Below the pieces are notes generated by a model. That model was not told where the DNA came from, made no database searches, and was given only the letters and a program-made list of their open reading frames with translations. A stretch of 31,136 nucleotides of DNA from Bacillota bacterium (GTDB lineage Bacteria; Bacillota; Syntrophomonadia; Syntrophomonadales; Syntrophomonadaceae). Positions 7,778 through 16,138 of the stretch are shown here, one piece after another. Positions within the stretch are counted from its first letter, which is position 1; each line of letters starts with the position of its first letter. Where the stretch lies: the NCBI GenBank assembly GCA_023395515.1, contig JAEWZB010000028.1:1-31136 (forward strand). The letters are read 5' to 3'. The position numbers and the translations under genes are program-made.

Positions 7778-8488
7778 TCAAGTACTAATTTTCTTAAACT
7801 CATCTCTGATTAATTTAAAATCTTCCCAAGTGGGCCTTTTATATTCTTCATTACGGAGCAAAGCAGCCGGGTGAAAGGTCGCCATTATTCTAATATCATA
7901 ACGGGTAAACCACCGGCCCCGCACTTTGCTTATACGGGCATTCTTATCTATAACGGTTTGACTGGCTAAAGCACCTAAACATACTATTATGGGCGGCTTT
8001 AATATCCTAATTTGCGCTTCTAAATAATTTTGACACGCTTTGACTTCGTCGGGATTAGGAAGCCTATTGCCGGGGGGACGACATTTTATCACATTAGTTA
8101 TGTAAATATCCTTACGCGGAATTTCCGCCGCTCCTAAGATCTTATCCAGTAATTGTCCGGCCCGTCCTACAAAAGGCCGTCCCTGTTCATCCTCATCTTG
8201 GCCCGGACCTTCCCCAATAACCATTAATTGAGCCTTTTTATTACCTTCGCCGAAAACTACTTGTTTACAGGTAGACCTGAGCCGGCACAGATTACAGTCC
8301 CGAGCAATTTTCTGTAATTCATCATAATCACTTATATAGGGATATGATTCTTCCTTATTAACTTGGGGAAGATAAGTTATGTTTTCCTTATTATTACTAT
8401 CCAATTTATCAGCTTTATAAACTTCTTCTAATTCATTTACCAAAGCAGGCTTATTATCACCAAATAAATCAGGTTGTTCCTTAGACAT
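7778..8488 (-). CDS. Uracil-DNA glycosylase, family 4 (iron-sulfur)
   Basis: It removes uracil from DNA after cytosine deamination. It is 236 aa, with an N-terminal extension of about 55 residues rich in Lys, Asn and Glu before the domain. Four cysteines expected to bind a 4Fe-4S cluster are visible: C65-x2-C68 and C136-x15-C152, the family-4 spacing. The active-site motif GEGPGQDEDEQGRPFVG and the C-terminal motif FHPAALLRN (His206) are intact. The ATG at 8488 has a strong GGAGGG site. It probably begins the message that continues into tsaE, tsaB, rimI and tsaD. Confidence 0.92.
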   Translation of the reverse strand: MSKEQPDLFGDNKPALVNELEEVYKADKLDSNNKENITYLPQVNKEESYPYISDYDELQKIARDCNLCRLRSTCKQVVFGEGNKKAQLMVIGEGPGQDEDEQGRPFVGRAGQLLDKILGAAEIPRKDIYITNVIKCRPPGNRLPNPDEVKACQNYLEAQIRILKPPIIVCLGALASQTVIDKNARISKVRGRWFTRYDIRIMATFHPAALLRNEEYKRPTWEDFKLIRDEFKKIST

Positions 8489-8604
8489 TTTCTTCCCTCC
8501 TTAACTAATATATTATATCCTAAATAGAGGCTCAAACACCGTACTTATTTATTTATTGTATAAAAAATTTGTATGTATGACAGGCAATGCCTGATTTTTT
8601 ACAT

Positions 8605-8628
8605 AAAAAAGAGAGGCCAAAGCCTCTC
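8605..8628 (-). terminator. Terminator after the HEPN/MNT pair
   Basis: GAGAGGC at 8611-8617 pairs with GCCTCTC at 8622-8628 around a 4-nt loop, and reading the minus strand it is followed by TTTTTT. It lies 14 bases beyond the mntA stop codon. Confidence 0.8.
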
Positions 8629-8641
8629 TAATGCTATTTTT

Positions 8642-8935
8642 TTATTGCAAAACTTCATATTGTTCAAGGATAGCCTTTTGCAACCAGTCAGGCATATCAT
8701 GCCAGTCTGCTACATCTACCTTAAAGGGCACATCAGATTCGGAAAAGGCACTTTTTAGCTCCTCCATACAACACCTATCAAGCTTTTTATTCCCTATAAG
8801 CACCAAATCCAGGTCCGAATATACCGAGGCCTTTCCCGTCACACGGGAACCGAAAACCCATACCTGATATTCAGGTACATGCTGGCTCAAAATACTTTTT
8901 ATCATAGACAGATACTTTATTTCCACATCAATCAT
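8642..8935 (-). CDS. MNT-family nucleotidyltransferase antitoxin (MntA-type)
   Basis: This 97-aa minimal nucleotidyltransferase is the antitoxin of a HEPN/MNT module. The catalytic pattern GSX10DXD is complete: Gly29-Ser30, ten residues, then Asp41-Leu-Asp43 (VFGSRVTGKASVYSDLDLVL). In the studied HepT/MntA system the antitoxin neutralises the HEPN RNase by transferring AMP units onto a tyrosine, so this protein is expected to be active rather than a passive binder. It overlaps the HEPN gene by 8 bases and lies downstream of it. The name is a family assignment by motif and context, since a direct homologue cannot be searched here. Confidence 0.87.
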   Translation of the reverse strand: MIDVEIKYLSMIKSILSQHVPEYQVWVFGSRVTGKASVYSDLDLVLIGNKKLDRCCMEELKSAFSESDVPFKVDVADWHDMPDWLQKAILEQYEVLQ

Positions 8936-9353
8936 TTTTTTCCCTCAGTCTTTCCAGCAAGTAATATGCATCACGGGTAAAAGATTCCACAATAGTATAC
9001 ACCGCATCTGCTTCTTTTTGGTTGTAGGTATGTACCGACAAATTACGCGCCTCGGCATAAGCAAACCAAGGCATAGGATCATGGATCAAACCACATTGTG
9101 CGGCAATGCGGAACAAATCTTTACGGGTCCGGGCATGATCTGCTTCTTCTGGAGAACGGTTCTCACGAATCCAACGCTGCATAAACTTCCAGCATAATTC
9201 GTAAACAATTTCAAAATGCTGAATTACGCCAGATTTAATAGCATTACGGGTAATATCATCCTGGGCAGCCATAAAGACCTTATCTCTTGAACGTTCAGCC
9301 ACAGCATCCAACTGCAGCCAGGCCTTCTCAATACTTGATAAATCCAGACTCAA
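8928..9353 (-). CDS. HEPN-domain toxin (HepT / HI0074-like)
   Basis: This 141-aa all-helical protein resembles HI0074, annotated as a nucleotidyltransferase substrate-binding protein and now seen as the RNase toxin of HEPN/MNT systems. The HEPN active motif RX4HXY is intact as R103-NLSV-H108-T-Y110 (ARNLSVHTYN). Tyr110 sits at the position modified by the partner enzyme in HepT. The start is TTG at 9353, supported by GGGAGGG six bases upstream. It is first in a two-gene operon with a good promoter upstream and a terminator after the antitoxin, so the module is self-contained. Confidence 0.87.
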   Translation of the reverse strand: MSLDLSSIEKAWLQLDAVAERSRDKVFMAAQDDITRNAIKSGVIQHFEIVYELCWKFMQRWIRENRSPEEADHARTRKDLFRIAAQCGLIHDPMPWFAYAEARNLSVHTYNQKEADAVYTIVESFTRDAYYLLERLREKND

Positions 9354-9390
9354 ATAAAACCCTCCCTACCCAGATACTTATTCTGGTATA

Positions 9391-9419
9391 ATTGTAACTT
9401 AAGCTATGTTCTTGAACAA
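9391..9419 (-). promoter_or_regulatory. Sigma-A-type promoter and candidate operator for the HEPN/MNT pair
   Basis: On the minus strand, TTGTTC (9419-9414) and TACAAT (9396-9391) are separated by exactly 17 bp, placing the transcript start about 30 bases before the TTG start codon. The inverted repeat TGTTC-TT-GAACA (9407-9418) overlaps the -35 box and could be an autoregulatory operator. Confidence 0.5.
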
Positions 9420-9451
9420 CAAAATATCTTATCCTTTCCATTAGTAGAACA

Positions 9452-9490
9452 AAACCTCTGAACTAACTTAATCAACCAGTTCAGAGGTTT
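9452..9490 (-). terminator. Terminator-like hairpin after the GH18 gene
   Basis: AAACCTCTGAACT (9452-9464) and AGTTCAGAGGTTT (9478-9490) form a perfect 13-bp stem with a 13-nt loop. It lies 27 bases past the stop of the glycosidase gene. The minus-strand T tract after it is short (TTTTGTT), so termination may be moderate. Confidence 0.65.
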
Positions 9491-9517
9491 ATCTTTATAC
9501 TATAACTCTTTTAAAAA

Positions 9518-10909
9518 TTATTGCCCTTTTTCCAGCAAGCTATACAAATCACCAAAGCCGTTGCCAATGCGCCAAAATGAAACACCGCCTAAACCATATT
9601 TATTAGCTACCTTCAGCTTTTCGTTCAGGCTATACTCATTTTCCATCCATATTTGATGATAGTGGCCATTGTTATCATAATAAGTATAGTAAGGGCTCAT
9701 GCTTTTTTGGTCAAAGGATTCACTTAGTTTGTATTTTTGCTTCACAGCAGCTAACCGGGGGGCAGTTACGGTAGTAGCTCTGCCTCCTGCCGAGGACCAA
9801 TCATATCCATAAGTAGGCAAGCCTAAAAAGACTTTTTCCTTAGGAATATTAGCTGCCATATATTTGGCTACTTGTTCTACCCACCATAGGGGCGCTACCG
9901 GTCCCGGCTGACTAGTAGCGTAACTATAGTCATAAGCCATAACAATGACTTTATCTACAATTTGTCCGATTTTAGCATATTCATAAGGAGTCCCCCAATT
10001 CTCATTGCCAGTCCGGGCAAATACGGCTGCTGATAAAGAAATATCAGCTCCTAAAGCTGTTTTTAGCTCTTTCAGGAATAAGGTAAAATAAGGCCCGTCT
10101 TTAGGATCGATAAATTCAAAATCAATATCTACCCCATCATATTTATCTCTTTTAACTACCTCTAAAATATTACCAATTAAACGGGCCCGGTTTTGCGGAC
10201 TGCTTAAAAGCGTATGTAAAGCATTTTTATCCATTAGGACTATACTGGCATGGGCTTTTATACCCTTATCTTTAGTAAACTGTAAAATCTCACTAAAATT
10301 ATCCTGATATTCATAGTAAAGAGCCCCATTAGCATTGGTTTCAAACCATCTAAAAGATACATCCGTAAATAAATGGGCATTTTGCTTAAGTTCATCAAAC
10401 GCTTTGTAATAATAATAGGCAAATACTTGGGATTCACCGCGTTGGGGGTCAGGGTCAGGAGTCGGCATAGAAACATTACCGAAATTAATATTTATTTCCC
10501 GGGTAGTGTTGTTCCAGTCGACTTTAGCCCCTAAAGTTTCCGACAGAAAACGTAAAGGTATATAAGTGCGGTCCTCTCTTATGTATGGTACAGCATCAAG
10601 ATAGGCAGCTTTTCCATCTACCGTAACCTTATTGCTGTCAATAAACAGCTCTATGTATTTACCTTGACAATTAAGTGCTACTTTTCTAAGTAATCCATCC
10701 CAAAAAACTTCTCCTGCAAAAGCTTCATCCTCGATAACATACCTTAAAGGCAGCATAGCCCGGTTATCCTTAATCTCGGCCGGCGGATTATAATTCCTTA
10801 CCTGCCCATTAATTTTTACCGTTGGATTAACATTGGCATTTACCACTAAACTAAAACTAAAAACTACTAGCAATACTAAGGCAACCACAGTTGCAATTCT
10901 CGACTTCAA
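9518..10909 (-). CDS. Secreted glycoside hydrolase family 18 with copper-amine-oxidase-N domain
   Basis: This is a probable exported glycosidase acting on peptidoglycan or chitin-like substrates; GH18 enzymes of sporeformers (YaaH/SleL type) act on cortex or spore wall. It is 463 aa. Residues 1-26 are a signal peptide (KSRIATVV then a hydrophobic run ending VVNANV). Residues about 30-143 form a copper-amine-oxidase N-type domain with its two PLR repeats (MLPLRYVIED, YIPLRFLSE), a cell-surface stalk or wall-binding module. After a short linker the GH18 barrel covers about 160-460. The catalytic DGxDxDxE is present as DGVDIDFEF at 258-266, with Glu265 as proton donor. The C-terminal GGVSFWRIGNG is the usual last strand. 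The start is TTG at 10909 with AAAGGTGA upstream. Substrate and a sporulation role are inferred. Confidence 0.9.
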   Translation of the reverse strand: MKSRIATVVALVLLVVFSFSLVVNANVNPTVKINGQVRNYNPPAEIKDNRAMLPLRYVIEDEAFAGEVFWDGLLRKVALNCQGKYIELFIDSNKVTVDGKAAYLDAVPYIREDRTYIPLRFLSETLGAKVDWNNTTREININFGNVSMPTPDPDPQRGESQVFAYYYYKAFDELKQNAHLFTDVSFRWFETNANGALYYEYQDNFSEILQFTKDKGIKAHASIVLMDKNALHTLLSSPQNRARLIGNILEVVKRDKYDGVDIDFEFIDPKDGPYFTLFLKELKTALGADISLSAAVFARTGNENWGTPYEYAKIGQIVDKVIVMAYDYSYATSQPGPVAPLWWVEQVAKYMAANIPKEKVFLGLPTYGYDWSSAGGRATTVTAPRLAAVKQKYKLSESFDQKSMSPYYTYYDNNGHYHQIWMENEYSLNEKLKVANKYGLGGVSFWRIGNGFGDLYSLLEKGQ

Positions 10910-11000
10910 ATCTTACACCATCACCTTTCATAACTTTATCTATTAGTTATTCAAGTCCCCAGGTAAGATTCCTTGAAGTAAATAGTGGTAAAAACAAGAG

Positions 11001-11037
11001 CGGGAGTATTGTTACCCTAACAGTATCAATACTCCCG
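11001..11037 (-). terminator. Terminator after the amidohydrolase unit
   Basis: CGGGAGTATTG (11001-11011) and CAATACTCCCG (11027-11037) form a perfect 11-bp stem with a 15-nt loop, followed on the minus strand by CTCTTGTTTTTA. It lies 24 bases beyond the small gene ending at 11062. Confidence 0.8.
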
Positions 11038-11061
11038 TTTCGTAAAACGTCTGTAACGTTC

Positions 11062-11280
11062 CTAATTCATATACTTGCGTTGGGGAAAAATAGATTCCAG
11101 ATCATCTAAGGGAAGATGCACGAGGTTATCTTGGTTAACCACGGCTAATATAACCATTTCTTCCCCCGAATATTCTTCACTGTAAAAACCTAAAACACAG
11201 ACGGTCATTATTGTGCCATCTACATAAACGGTAAATAAATCACCCTTATTCAAGGCCATCCCCCCAGATAACACCATCAA
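11062..11280 (-). CDS. Small protein of unknown function
   Basis: This encodes up to 72 aa, acidic, with alternating hydrophobic residues suggesting a small beta-barrel (LFTVYVDGTIMTVCVLG, then MVILAVVNQDNLVHLPLDDL). I do not recognise a family. It overlaps the 3-prime end of the amidohydrolase gene by 35 bases and ends just before a terminator, so it is the last gene of that message. The start is uncertain: TTG 11280 or ATG 11277 have weak ribosome sites, and ATG 11259 (MALNKGDLF) is directly abutted by GGGGGG. A real gene is supported by its spacing to the terminator and reasonable composition. Confidence 0.55.
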   Translation of the reverse strand: MMVLSGGMALNKGDLFTVYVDGTIMTVCVLGFYSEEYSGEEMVILAVVNQDNLVHLPLDDLESIFPQRKYMN

Positions 11281-12391
11281 CTACCGCCATTAACACCTTA
11301 GAGTTGAATTCAAACGGATGATGGTCATAAATAACAAAATCAGCCCTTTTATTCAGGGATATCGAGCCTAATTCCTGGTCAGCTTCGAGCATCTGAGCCG
11401 GGTTAATGGTTAAAGCCTGCAAGGCAGTTTCTTCATCCAGACCTTCCCTTATAGCTAAAGCCGCACAAACTCTTAAGTGCTCTATAGGAACAACCGGATG
11501 ATCGGTAATAAGGCTAAATCTAACCCCGGCCTTAGCTAGCTTGGCAGCATTTTTAAATGATACTTCCTTCATTTCCACTTTACTCCGATTAACTAAAAGC
11601 GGCCCCAGAAAAACTGGTACATTCCTTTTCAATAATTCATCAGCCACTAAAAAAGCTTCTGTACCATGTTGAATAATAAGGTTAAAATCAAATTCATCCT
11701 TTATGCGCAGTGCAGTTAAAATATCATCTGCACGATGTATATGCAAAAGTAACGGCATTTCCTTTTTTAACACCTTAACTACGGCATCTTGTTTAAACTC
11801 TTCTTCAGGTTTACTTTCACCTTTTTCTATGAATTTAGCGGCCTTATAGAAAGCTTCCCTTAAAAGACTGGCATTAGCCATACGAGTACGAGGCGTCTTT
11901 TTGTCCTGACCATATACCCTTTTAGGATTTTCTCCCAGAGCAGCTTTTAATCCATAGGCAGTTCGACACACCATATCACTGGGGTTAAGGGCCAAGTGTT
12001 TCAAGAAAACGGCTTGCCCTCCAATAATATTAGCACTCCCCGGCATACACATAGAGCGCGTTACTCCACCCCGCAAGGCATCTGCAAAAGCTAAATCATA
12101 CCAATTAACTCCATCAACGGCTCGTAAATAAGGGGTTACGGGATTACCGATTTCATTTACATCATCACCTTCAATGCGGTATATTTCCTCATCTAAACCA
12201 ATGTGAGTATGAGCATCAATAAATCCCGGGACCATATATTTGCCGGTGGCATCATAAACCTTACAATCATCAGGGATATCAATATTTTGTCCTACAGCCT
12301 TTATTATTTCTCCTTCTACCAGAATAACCCCGTTATCAATTATTCCAGCTAAATCCATGGTAAATATCTTAGCACCCTTAATTGCAAACAT
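11246..12391 (-). CDS. Amidohydrolase family protein (imidazolonepropionase-like)
   Basis: This metal-dependent hydrolase of 381 aa cleaves a C-N bond in an unidentified substrate. It has the complete amidohydrolase pattern: N-terminal beta-sandwich strand (FAIKGAKIFTMD), then VPGFIDAHTHIG with metal ligands His61 and His63, a later HIHRADD, IIQHGTEA, and the fourth metal site TDHPVVP. It ends with SISLNKRADFVIYDHHPFE, the returning sandwich strands. This arrangement fits imidazolonepropionase-related amidohydrolases (COG1228), but it lacks histidine-pathway neighbours and I do not assign a substrate. The ATG at 12391 is preceded by GGGAGGAG. A class I amidotransferase-like hydrolase lies just upstream on the same strand, so both may process related amide compounds. 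Confidence 0.85.
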   Translation of the reverse strand: MFAIKGAKIFTMDLAGIIDNGVILVEGEIIKAVGQNIDIPDDCKVYDATGKYMVPGFIDAHTHIGLDEEIYRIEGDDVNEIGNPVTPYLRAVDGVNWYDLAFADALRGGVTRSMCMPGSANIIGGQAVFLKHLALNPSDMVCRTAYGLKAALGENPKRVYGQDKKTPRTRMANASLLREAFYKAAKFIEKGESKPEEEFKQDAVVKVLKKEMPLLLHIHRADDILTALRIKDEFDFNLIIQHGTEAFLVADELLKRNVPVFLGPLLVNRSKVEMKEVSFKNAAKLAKAGVRFSLITDHPVVPIEHLRVCAALAIREGLDEETALQALTINPAQMLEADQELGSISLNKRADFVIYDHHPFEFNSKVLMAVVDGVIWGDGLE

Positions 12392-12465
12392 AATAAGATA
12401 CTCCTCCCTATACAGTATGGTATGACGAAAAAGCTGCTACGGTTCAACTATTGTCTTAGTATATT

Positions 12466-13164
12466 CTACCTGTTACAGCTTCGCCTACTATTCTCTACTA
12501 AAGCTCTAAAGAGGTAGTAAGAATATTCATCAGATAAGCACTCTGGATGCCATTGAACTCCGATGACAAAAGAATGTTCTTCACTTTCCACGGCCTCAAT
12601 GGTTCCATCCGGGGCAGCAGCACTTATTTTTAAGCCTTTACCCAGTCGCTTTATAGCTTGATGGTGAAAACTATTAACTCTAATACTATTAGATTTCAGT
12701 ATTTTAGCGAGCTTAGAGTTTTCTTCTATAACTATACCATGAAATGGGTAGTCTCTGGGGGCTTTCTGCATATGGGAAAACTTTGTGTTAATATCCTGGA
12801 TAAGGGTCCCTCCCATAGCTACATTCAACACTTGACACCCTCGGCATATTCCCAGTACCGGCAGAGAACTCCCCAATATTTTTTGCAGCAGCTTATATTC
12901 GAAACTATCCCTTAAGGGATTTATTTCCCCTAACCTTCTATCCGGCATTTCATCCCAATAATTAGGGTCCAAATCCCCTCCCCCGGAAAATAAAAAACCA
13001 TTACATAAGCTAATATAATGGTTTAAGACTTCTTCATCTTCCAGCGGCGGCAGAATTACCGACGTCCCTCCGGCCTTATTAATTGAAGCAACATAATGGT
13101 TTTTTAACCAGAAAAAATCATCCTCATAACTATAATTCCCCGTAATACCAATTATCGGCCTCAC
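12466..13164 (-). CDS. Gamma-glutamyl-gamma-aminobutyrate hydrolase family (class I glutamine amidotransferase-like)
   Basis: This is a 232-aa cytosolic amidase of the PuuD/peptidase C26 type, which hydrolyses gamma-glutamyl amide bonds. The nucleophile elbow GICRGCQ places Cys107 as catalytic residue. The catalytic His206 and Glu208 are in GVQWHPE. The family motif FSGGGDLDPNYW (59-70) and VNSFHHQAI are present. The start is GTG at 13164 with a strong TAGGAGGA eight bases upstream. The natural substrate is unknown; polyamine catabolism is not supported by the neighbours. Confidence 0.88.
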   Translation of the reverse strand: MRPIIGITGNYSYEDDFFWLKNHYVASINKAGGTSVILPPLEDEEVLNHYISLCNGFLFSGGGDLDPNYWDEMPDRRLGEINPLRDSFEYKLLQKILGSSLPVLGICRGCQVLNVAMGGTLIQDINTKFSHMQKAPRDYPFHGIVIEENSKLAKILKSNSIRVNSFHHQAIKRLGKGLKISAAAPDGTIEAVESEEHSFVIGVQWHPECLSDEYSYYLFRALVENSRRSCNR

Positions 13165-13275
13165 TAAAAAATCCTCCTAAAAGCAGGTTTATATATTAAA
13201 TATACGGAGAAAAAAGGTAAGATAGACTGGATAAAACATGTTATTTTTCCCTTATCTTTCTGGGTTAATACAACT

Positions 13276-13302
13276 GTAGGGGTGGTCCGTGACCGCCCCT
13301 AC
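13276..13302. repeat. REP-like palindrome
   Basis: GTAGGGGTGGTC (13276-13287) and GACCGCCCCTAC (13291-13302) form a 12-bp stem (one G-T pair) with loop CGT. There is no T tract on either side, so it is unlikely to be a terminator. Palindromes built on GTAGGGGCG/CGCCCCTAC are common dispersed intergenic repeats in many bacteria. No second copy is present in this window. Confidence 0.5.
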
Positions 13303-13352
13303 CACTCATTAGCATAAGGGAACCCTCAACAGTTCCCGGTCACCTTTATCTC

Positions 13353-13835
13353 TTATCGGGAGGAAAAAAGCTTATCCATCATCTTATGCCCCCGGGGTGA
13401 AGAGGAGAAATCTTCGAAAGAGGTAAATTCTCCGACTAAATCTTGTATAGTTATATTTTCCAGGGTATCCTCCAAGGCTTTTCGGGCTTCTCCCAGGTGC
13501 AGTTCTAAGACTTCATTTATACGGCTGCCTATAGGACAGTGGGGGTTAGGGTTTTCATGCAGCCCGAACAGCTTATGCTCCTCGGTCAGCTCCACTGCTT
13601 TATAAACCTCCAGCAAGGTGATTTGATCGGCCGGTTTAAACAGTTTGGCTCCCCCGGCACTGGTGGCGGATGTAATTAACCCGTGTTTTTTTAAATAGCC
13701 CATTATCCGGCGTATAATGACCGGATTAGTATTTACACTGGTAGCAATAATATCACTAGTTATTTTTACATATTTAGGTGACCAGGCTAAAACAATTAAA
13801 ATTTGTACTGCTACCGGAAATCTGCTACTTAACAT
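13353..13835 (-). CDS. Rrf2-family transcriptional regulator, YwnA-like
   Basis: This is a 160-aa winged-helix DNA-binding regulator. The N-terminal helix-turn-helix runs MLSSRFPVAVQILIVLAW then ITSDIIATSVNTNPVIIRRI. The central LLEVYKAVE and the motif LFGLHENPNPHCPIG match the YwnA branch. Only one cysteine is seen in the region where IscR-type members carry three, so it probably does not bind an IscR-like cluster. I chose ATG 13835 because AAAGGATAGGG precedes it. The longer frame to 13916 would run 56 bases into the oxidoreductase gene and has no ribosome site. It follows the molybdopterin oxidoreductase by 25 bases, so it may regulate that operon. Confidence 0.88.
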   Translation of the reverse strand: MLSSRFPVAVQILIVLAWSPKYVKITSDIIATSVNTNPVIIRRIMGYLKKHGLITSATSAGGAKLFKPADQITLLEVYKAVELTEEHKLFGLHENPNPHCPIGSRINEVLELHLGEARKALEDTLENITIQDLVGEFTSFEDFSSSPRGHKMMDKLFSSR

Positions 13836-13860
13836 ATCCCTATCCTTTCCAGGTTTAAAT

Positions 13861-16098
13861 TTATAAGGCTTCGACCCGGCATGGTATGCGCCTATGCACA
13901 GGAGTACACAGTTCATCCCGGTCAGTGCTAAGTACTAACTGATTAACATTCACTCCGTTCTTTTGCCCGTCATAAATTAGCCCCCCGCCATGCCGGATAT
14001 AAACACAGCCCTTAGCTGCATAAGGGCTAACCTCAACTTCGATCTCGGCTTCGGAAGCCCGGGTAGTAATCTTGGCCATATCTCCATCCTTAAGTCCCAG
14101 GCTTTCGGCATCCTTTTCATTCATTAGCATGGTTAACCAGCGTTGACCTTTATTCCACTCGGGATTGCGCAAGGTGGTATTAGCCACAGTTTCATGGTGA
14201 AGCCCGGAATGAAGGATTAACGGAAGATCCGCGGGTAAGCTCAGTTTTTCTAATTCTTTTTCAATAGTAGCTTCCTGTAATGGTTCCACTAATTCTTCGA
14301 TATATAAAGCCAGTTTTTTATCCTCGGTAGCTAACATAGCAAAATTATCTCTGGTAAATTTAGCTAGAATCAATCCCTGGGGATGGGCTAATATATCCTC
14401 ATATATTTTCTCTAGCATAGTAAAATCAGTGGGATAACCTCCTGCAGCTACTGCTCCGGCCTTAAACGCCTTACTGCTGTTTAAAAGTATTCCTACTAAT
14501 AATGCTGAGTTTACCGAACCTAAAGCTGTACCTAAAGATTCTGCTAAAATAAGCGGGGCCTTCTTAGCCAGTTCTGGATTGTTAGTTAGAAATTCCCCAA
14601 AGGCGGCTAAGTAAGCAGTTATCCCTTCTTTTCCAGCCTTATATAATAATTCGGGTATGTCCGGCATCTCTCCCATAGCCTTTATTATTTCCAAAATAAT
14701 GGCGGACCCTTCTTTACTTTCCGAACTAAGCGGTTTTAAAACCGGTTGACGCATTTGAAAATACAGCTCGGGATAGCTGAAATTAAAACAAGTAGTATCA
14801 TAAGTTTCCATATAACTTAAACAAGGCAGTACATAATCACAGACCCGGGCCGTTTCATTATAGACGACATCAATACATACGGATAAGTCTAAAGCGGCAA
14901 AGGCTTTTTCATAAGCCAGGGTATCTGGATAAGAACGTAAGGGATTGCAGGCACTAACGATTACGGCCCGCAGCCTTTCGGGATGATCGTTTAATATTTC
15001 TTCCGGGAAAATAGCCGGCGGGAATACTCCGAGAATAGGAAACATTTCATTGTGAACCGTCCGCCAGGTTTTAGGATGGCGTTCATCACTGTTACTGCCC
15101 ATAGGATATAACATAGCCGGCAATATTTGCCCGCCCTCTACACAAAAACGTCCGCAAATAGCCCGTAAAATATGCAGCATATAATTATTAATGGTAGAAT
15201 TACGGTTCATATAAATACCTAAATCCTGATGTATGGCTGATTTAGTTTGCGCAATTAAACGCGTTACTTCTACTACCTCTTCATAATTTAATTCACAAAC
15301 GGTTTCTATGGCTTTTTTAGCTTCAAATCCGTCAAACAACGGCTCTATTTTTTCCCATCCATTTACATGTTGGGCTAAGTATTCGGTATTTTCCCATTTA
15401 TTATCCAGGATAATGCGGATCATGGCTTTTAATAGCATGGTATCGGTGCCCGGTTTAATGGCCAAATGAATATTCGCATGTTCGGCAGTTTCCGATAAAC
15501 GCGGATCAATGACAATAAGTTTTTTATCAGGATCTTTAGCTATTTCCTTCAACAATATTCTAGTGCGGGGTTCCTGATGGCTCATCCAGCCATTCCATCC
15601 CCAGGCTACTAAAGTATCGGCTTGGTGAGCGTCAGGGAAAGAGATTAACCCCTGTTTTCCCACTACCCGTCCATCTACCCAGAAAACATAGGAAAACTCT
15701 TGAGCTAAAGAAGAATAATAATAACGGGAACCTAACATATTTAAGAGCCTAAGACCAAGGCCAACTTCCATTTGCCCCGCTACACTGCCGCCGCCCATAT
15801 AAGCAAATGATTTGCCCCCATGTTTTTCTTTGATAGCCCGTAACTTTTCGGCAATCTCACTAATAGCCTGTTCCCAGCTTATTCTCACATGAGTATCCCC
15901 GACTTTTTTTAAAGGGTATTGCAGTCTATCTTCATTATGAGCATAATGGGCCATATTTAAGCCTTTGCGGCAAATATAGCCTTTACTGCGCGGATTATCC
16001 TTATCTCCCCTAACCTTAACAATACGGTTATCCTCTATACCCATCTCCAAACCACAATTTTGAGCACAAATTACACAAGAACTTTTTTTCCATTCCAT
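13861..16098 (-). CDS. Molybdopterin-dependent oxidoreductase (DMSO reductase superfamily)
   Basis: This is a 745-aa catalytic subunit carrying bis-MGD molybdenum or tungsten and one 4Fe-4S cluster. The N-terminal cluster ligands are C8-x2-C11-x3-C15-x27-C43 (CVICAQNCG, later YICRKG). It continues with the Mo-pterin domains (DTLVAWGWNGWMSHQEPRTR, KLIVIDPRLSETAEHANIH, KPGTDTMLLKAMIRIIL). The C-terminal molydopterin dinucleotide-binding domain covers about 620-745 (LPLILHSGLHHETVANTTLR, WLTMLMNEKDAESLGL). There is no twin-arginine signal, so it is cytoplasmic. No electron-transfer or membrane subunit is adjacent, and the substrate cannot be read off. ATG 16098 is supported by AAAGGGGAG and a good promoter; an in-frame start at 16137 lacks both. 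Confidence 0.9.
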   Translation of the reverse strand: MEWKKSSCVICAQNCGLEMGIEDNRIVKVRGDKDNPRSKGYICRKGLNMAHYAHNEDRLQYPLKKVGDTHVRISWEQAISEIAEKLRAIKEKHGGKSFAYMGGGSVAGQMEVGLGLRLLNMLGSRYYYSSLAQEFSYVFWVDGRVVGKQGLISFPDAHQADTLVAWGWNGWMSHQEPRTRILLKEIAKDPDKKLIVIDPRLSETAEHANIHLAIKPGTDTMLLKAMIRIILDNKWENTEYLAQHVNGWEKIEPLFDGFEAKKAIETVCELNYEEVVEVTRLIAQTKSAIHQDLGIYMNRNSTINNYMLHILRAICGRFCVEGGQILPAMLYPMGSNSDERHPKTWRTVHNEMFPILGVFPPAIFPEEILNDHPERLRAVIVSACNPLRSYPDTLAYEKAFAALDLSVCIDVVYNETARVCDYVLPCLSYMETYDTTCFNFSYPELYFQMRQPVLKPLSSESKEGSAIILEIIKAMGEMPDIPELLYKAGKEGITAYLAAFGEFLTNNPELAKKAPLILAESLGTALGSVNSALLVGILLNSSKAFKAGAVAAGGYPTDFTMLEKIYEDILAHPQGLILAKFTRDNFAMLATEDKKLALYIEELVEPLQEATIEKELEKLSLPADLPLILHSGLHHETVANTTLRNPEWNKGQRWLTMLMNEKDAESLGLKDGDMAKITTRASEAEIEVEVSPYAAKGCVYIRHGGGLIYDGQKNGVNVNQLVLSTDRDELCTPVHRRIPCRVEAL

Positions 16099-16138
16099 AA
16101 ATATCTCCCCTTTGCTCTGTAACCATCTCAGTATCAAT

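Noticed and set aside
8581..8600. CAGGCA-A-TGCCTG followed by ATTTTTT as a plus-strand terminator
   Set aside because: A one-base loop cannot form a stable hairpin as drawn and there is no plus-strand gene upstream; the adjacent 8611-8628 hairpin explains termination of the minus-strand pair.
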